15,685 nt of DNA from JBCCWF01 sp038520475 (GTDB lineage Bacteria; Cyanobacteriota; Cyanobacteriia; CAKZMO01). Of the stretch, positions 13,094 through 15,685 are shown in pieces. The notes under the pieces are model-generated. The model was not told the origin of the DNA and ran no database searches. It saw only the letters and a list, made by a program, of their open reading frames with translations. How positions within the stretch are numbered: the first letter of the stretch is position 1; the number at the start of each line of letters is the position of its first letter. The stretch spans positions 1-15,685 of the forward strand of contig JBCBLF010000105.1 of the NCBI GenBank assembly GCA_038520475.1, read 5' to 3'. Both the position numbers and the translations under genes were made by a program.

Positions 13094-15685
13094 ATGAATC
13101 GAGTCATCCTACCCGCCCCCAACCATCAACCTTTCGCTCAACCGATGCGACGATCGCAGCGATCGCAGCGACATCCTGATACGCTCGTCATTATCGATGC
13201 CGCCGTTGATGATGCCGTGTTGCTTGCCTTGGGCGTTCATAGAACCATTGATGTCATCATTCCCGCGGTCAATCAAGACGCCATCCAGCAGATTACCGCC
13301 TATCTTCAAGCGAACGAGACCATCACTCATCTCGTCATCATGGCTCATGGTGAATCGGGTCGGCTATGGTTAGGCGATCGCCACCTTGATGTCCACGCGG
13401 TTCAGCAAAATGAAACGGTATTCGCAGGCTGGGGACAACAGCTAAAGCAGATCTCCCTATACAGCTGTCAAGTGGCAAGCGGGCCCATCGGAACGGCGTT
13501 TCTCGACGCATTGCATCAGACCACGGGAACGGCGATCGCCGCTTCAACTCGTCCCATCGGCAGCACACATCGGGGTAGCACCTGGACGCTGGATACTCAC
13601 ATTGAGAATGGTGTATTCGTTAGAACCCCTTCCAGCTCAACGGATAAGATTGACTCCATTCTTCGACCTGAGATTCGAGCGTGCTATTCGGGCCGTCTAG
13701 GAACGTTGACCGTCAACAGCCTAGATGACAACACCAATTCAGGAGATGGTTTCGTCACTCTGAGGGAGGCGATCGCTGCTGCGAACACCGACACAACCAC
13801 AGATCTCGGCGATCAAGCCTCTGGATTCGACACCATCGTTTTCGACGCTTCCCTTTCGGATGGGCGCATCAACCTCAATTTAGGCGAATTACTGATCAAC
13901 AGTGACGTAAGCATTGATGGCTCAACTGCACCAGGACTCGTCATTAGCGGAAATTCTCTGAGCCGCGTTTTCAACATTGTCGATGGAGGCACAACGCTCG
14001 ATTCTCTAACGATTTCAGACGGGCTCGACACCAATGGGGCTGGCATTCGCGTCAACAATGCACGTCTCACCATTCAAAACAGCCTGCTTACTAATCACAC
14101 CGACTCCGGTTCTGGAGGTGCCATTTATGCCAGTGGTTCAACGCTGTCAATAACGAACACAACCCTCACCAACAACACGTCAGCAACGTTTGGTGCAGGC
14201 ATGACCCTCGTCGATGGAACAGATGCGACAGTGCTGTTCTCCACTATTGTGAATAACCAGGGCAGCGGCATTGACCGAGTGGGCGACGCAACGCTATCCA
14301 TCGGGCATACGCTGCTCGCTGATAATACCCGAGGCAACATTCCCCTCAGCACGAGCAATACAACATCCCTGGACTTCAACCTGGCCGATGACATTACCGT
14401 TGGTTTTAATCAAAGCAACGACAGGATTAATCAAGCTGACGCTGCTATTAATCTCGGCTCCCTCAGTGACAACGGCGGAGCCACCCAAACGATTCCGCTG
14501 TTGCCGGGTAGTGTGGCAATCGATACGGGCGCTGCAGCGATCGCCGTGGTCGGAGACCAGCGCGGTGTCACACGACCAACAGCAGCACGAGCAGATATTG
14601 GTGCCTTTGAAGCAGCGTTACCGGTGGTCACAATCACCGCAATCACCACCAACGACACGACCCCAGAGCTGACGGGTACCGTCACATTAGCCGGAGGAGT
14701 GGTCGATGAGACGCTAGCGGTCACCGTCACCATCAATGCCGTCGATTATCTCGCCACTACCAACAGCGATGGTAGTTGGACGCTACCAAACGACACCACG
14801 ATGCCGTTAGCGGACGGAACCTATGATGTCCAGGTGTCAGCTACCAACATTAGCGGAACAGGCACCGACACTACCCTCAATGAACTGGTTATCGATACGG
14901 TATCCCCTGTCGTCACCGTCAATGCGCTCTCAACGAGTGATACAAGTCCAGCCTTAACGGGAACGGTCACGTCAACCAACGCGGCGATCGCCGTCACCGT
15001 TGATGGCATAGCGTACACGGCTCAAAACAATGGCGACGGAACCTGGATTCTGGCCGATGACACCGTCGCATCGCTGGAAGAAGCCACCTACGACGTTGAG
15101 GTCACGGCAACGGATGAGTTGGGTAACATCGGCGTTGATACAACCGTTGATGAATTAGTGATTGATTCATCACCTCCGATCGTCTCGCTTCAATCACAGG
15201 TGACCAATGACGCCACACCACGCCTCTCTGGCACAATTAACGACTCAACAGCCACGATTGACGTCACCGTCAACGGAACAACATACTCCGCACAAAATAA
15301 CGGAGACGGAACGTGGACATTGGCCGACGATCGCATTAATCCACCTCTGACCGATGGCACCTACGATATCGTCGTAACAGCAACCGACCCAGCCGGTAAT
15401 GTGGGAATGGACGCAACAGCTGATGAGTTGGTCATCGACACCACTGGGCCAGTCATCACTGTTGATGCATTGAGCACAGCTGACGAAACCCCAACACTGA
15501 CGGGAACCATCAGTGACCCTACGGCCATCATTCGTGTCACGGTTGATGGCACCGTCTATGAGGCGACTAACAACGGGACAACCTGGAGCCTGAATGGTGA
15601 TCTAATTTTTCCTACCCTCAGCAATCAAACATTTGACATCATCGCCCAGGCCATCGATGCCGCTGGCAACAGCGGATTTGATAAC
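13094..15685 (+). CDS. Giant surface/secreted protein: DUF4347, CSLREA/beta-helix, Ig-like repeats; 3' end outside window
   Basis: The frame is open for 864 codons to the window edge without a stop. Residues 30-170 match DUF4347, with AHG (H85), LWLGD, LYSCQVA (C125) and TGTAIAAS. A CSLREA-like segment follows at about 203-230 (TLTVNSLDDN, then TLREAIAAAN). Residues 245-480 are rich in short Ser/Thr/Asn/Gly beta strands, a beta-helix pattern, closing with the choice-of-anchor-Q-like DIGAFE at 501-506. From residue 510 come four Ig-like (Big_13-type) repeats of about 90 residues, the last cut by the edge. There is no N-terminal signal peptide; cyanobacterial proteins of this type are usually thought to leave by type I secretion through a C-terminal signal, which would lie outside. 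Adhesion or surface structure is inferred; any enzymatic role of DUF4347 is untested. GGAG six nt before the ATG fixes the start. Confidence 0.88.
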   Translation, partial: MNRVILPAPNHQPFAQPMRRSQRSQRHPDTLVIIDAAVDDAVLLALGVHRTIDVIIPAVNQDAIQQITAYLQANETITHLVIMAHGESGRLWLGDRHLDVHAVQQNETVFAGWGQQLKQISLYSCQVASGPIGTAFLDALHQTTGTAIAASTRPIGSTHRGSTWTLDTHIENGVFVRTPSSSTDKIDSILRPEIRACYSGRLGTLTVNSLDDNTNSGDGFVTLREAIAAANTDTTTDLGDQASGFDTIVFDASLSDGRINLNLGELLINSDVSIDGSTAPGLVISGNSLSRVFNIVDGGTTLDSLTISDGLDTNGAGIRVNNARLTIQNSLLTNHTDSGSGGAIYASGSTLSITNTTLTNNTSATFGAGMTLVDGTDATVLFSTIVNNQGSGIDRVGDATLSIGHTLLADNTRGNIPLSTSNTTSLDFNLADDITVGFNQSNDRINQADAAINLGSLSDNGGATQTIPLLPGSVAIDTGAAAIAVVGDQRGVTRPTAARADIGAFEAALPVVTITAITTNDTTPELTGTVTLAGGVVDETLAVTVTINAVDYLATTNSDGSWTLPNDTTMPLADGTYDVQVSATNISGTGTDTTLNELVIDTVSPVVTVNALSTSDTSPALTGTVTSTNAAIAVTVDGIAYTAQNNGDGTWILADDTVASLEEATYDVEVTATDELGNIGVDTTVDELVIDSSPPIVSLQSQVTNDATPRLSGTINDSTATIDVTVNGTTYSAQNNGDGTWTLADDRINPPLTDGTYDIVVTATDPAGNVGMDATADELVIDTTGPVITVDALSTADETPTLTGTISDPTAIIRVTVDGTVYEATNNGTTWSLNGDLIFPTLSNQTFDIIAQAIDAAGNSGFDN
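13151..13171 (+). repeat. Tandem 9-mer CGATCGCAG within the DUF4347 gene
   Basis: CGATCGCAG is repeated head to tail (13151-13159, 13160-13168) and a third copy begins with CGA. It is in frame and encodes RSQRSQR just before the DUF4347 domain. The unit overlaps HIP1. A slippage-type expansion in a disordered linker is the likely origin. Confidence 0.6.
14621..15685 (+). repeat. Four tandem Ig-like repeat units of about 90 codons, last partial
   Basis: Units begin at 14621, 14897, 15167 and 15440. Each has a Pro-Val/Ile-hydrophobic start, then TxDxTPxLTGT, a V-T-V-D/N-G strand, a DGTW-like motif (NSDGSW, NNGDGTW, NNGDGTW, NNGTTW), a TYD(V/I) strand and, in the first three, the closing ELVID. 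Units two and three are the most alike at the DNA level around the DGTW motif. The array very probably continues past the window. Confidence 0.85.

Noticed and set aside
13813..15552. Several - strand frames inside the giant DUF4347 gene
   Set aside because: They are antisense shadows produced by the Thr/Val/Asp-rich repeat codons of the + strand gene.

Overview
The window looks like chromosomal DNA from a cyanobacterium. More than twenty copies of the HIP1 octamer GCGATCGC occur in 15.7 kb, where chance would give fewer than one. The genes agree with this: a Tab2/Atab2-type protein of oxygenic phototrophs, a DUF3747-type exported protein, and the fbp-zwf-opcA cluster typical of cyanobacteria. 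I cannot name the species.

Layout. Positions 1-184 (-) hold the 5' end of a DUF3747-like exported protein gene. Positions 692-2440 (-) encode a multi-spanning GT39/ArnT-like membrane glycosyltransferase. From about 2.8 kb all genes lie on the + strand: fbp (class I fructose-1,6-bisphosphatase), zwf (glucose-6-phosphate dehydrogenase), opcA (its redox-linked assembly/activator protein), and a class I FbaB-type fructose-bisphosphate aldolase that ends near a clear intrinsic terminator (8668-8705). An aspartate-type aminotransferase gene (8979-10142) follows. Next come a small exported protein of unknown function and, 8 nt later, a HAD phosphatase close to pseudouridine-5'-phosphatase, then tab2. 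A very large surface/secreted protein runs off the right edge, with DUF4347, CSLREA/beta-helix and Ig-like repeats in that order.

How the genes work together. fbp, zwf, opcA and the aldolase form one carbon-metabolism block. Aldolase and FBPase run hexose-phosphate formation (Calvin cycle/gluconeogenesis). G6PDH with OpcA opens the oxidative pentose-phosphate route used at night. The cysteines kept in Zwf and OpcA fit thioredoxin-type light/dark control. The genes are separated by 160-360 nt spacers, so they may not be a simple tight operon.

Most interesting non-coding signal: the 364-nt spacer between opcA and the aldolase holds two long, near-perfect hairpins plus three small ones and no U-tract, so it may be a structured leader or RNA element. 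Other dyads precede zwf and the small exported-protein gene. I saw no tRNA, rRNA, CRISPR array, insertion sequence or phage gene. I found no convincing wholly new system; the best candidates are the structured leader and the incomplete giant DUF4347 protein.
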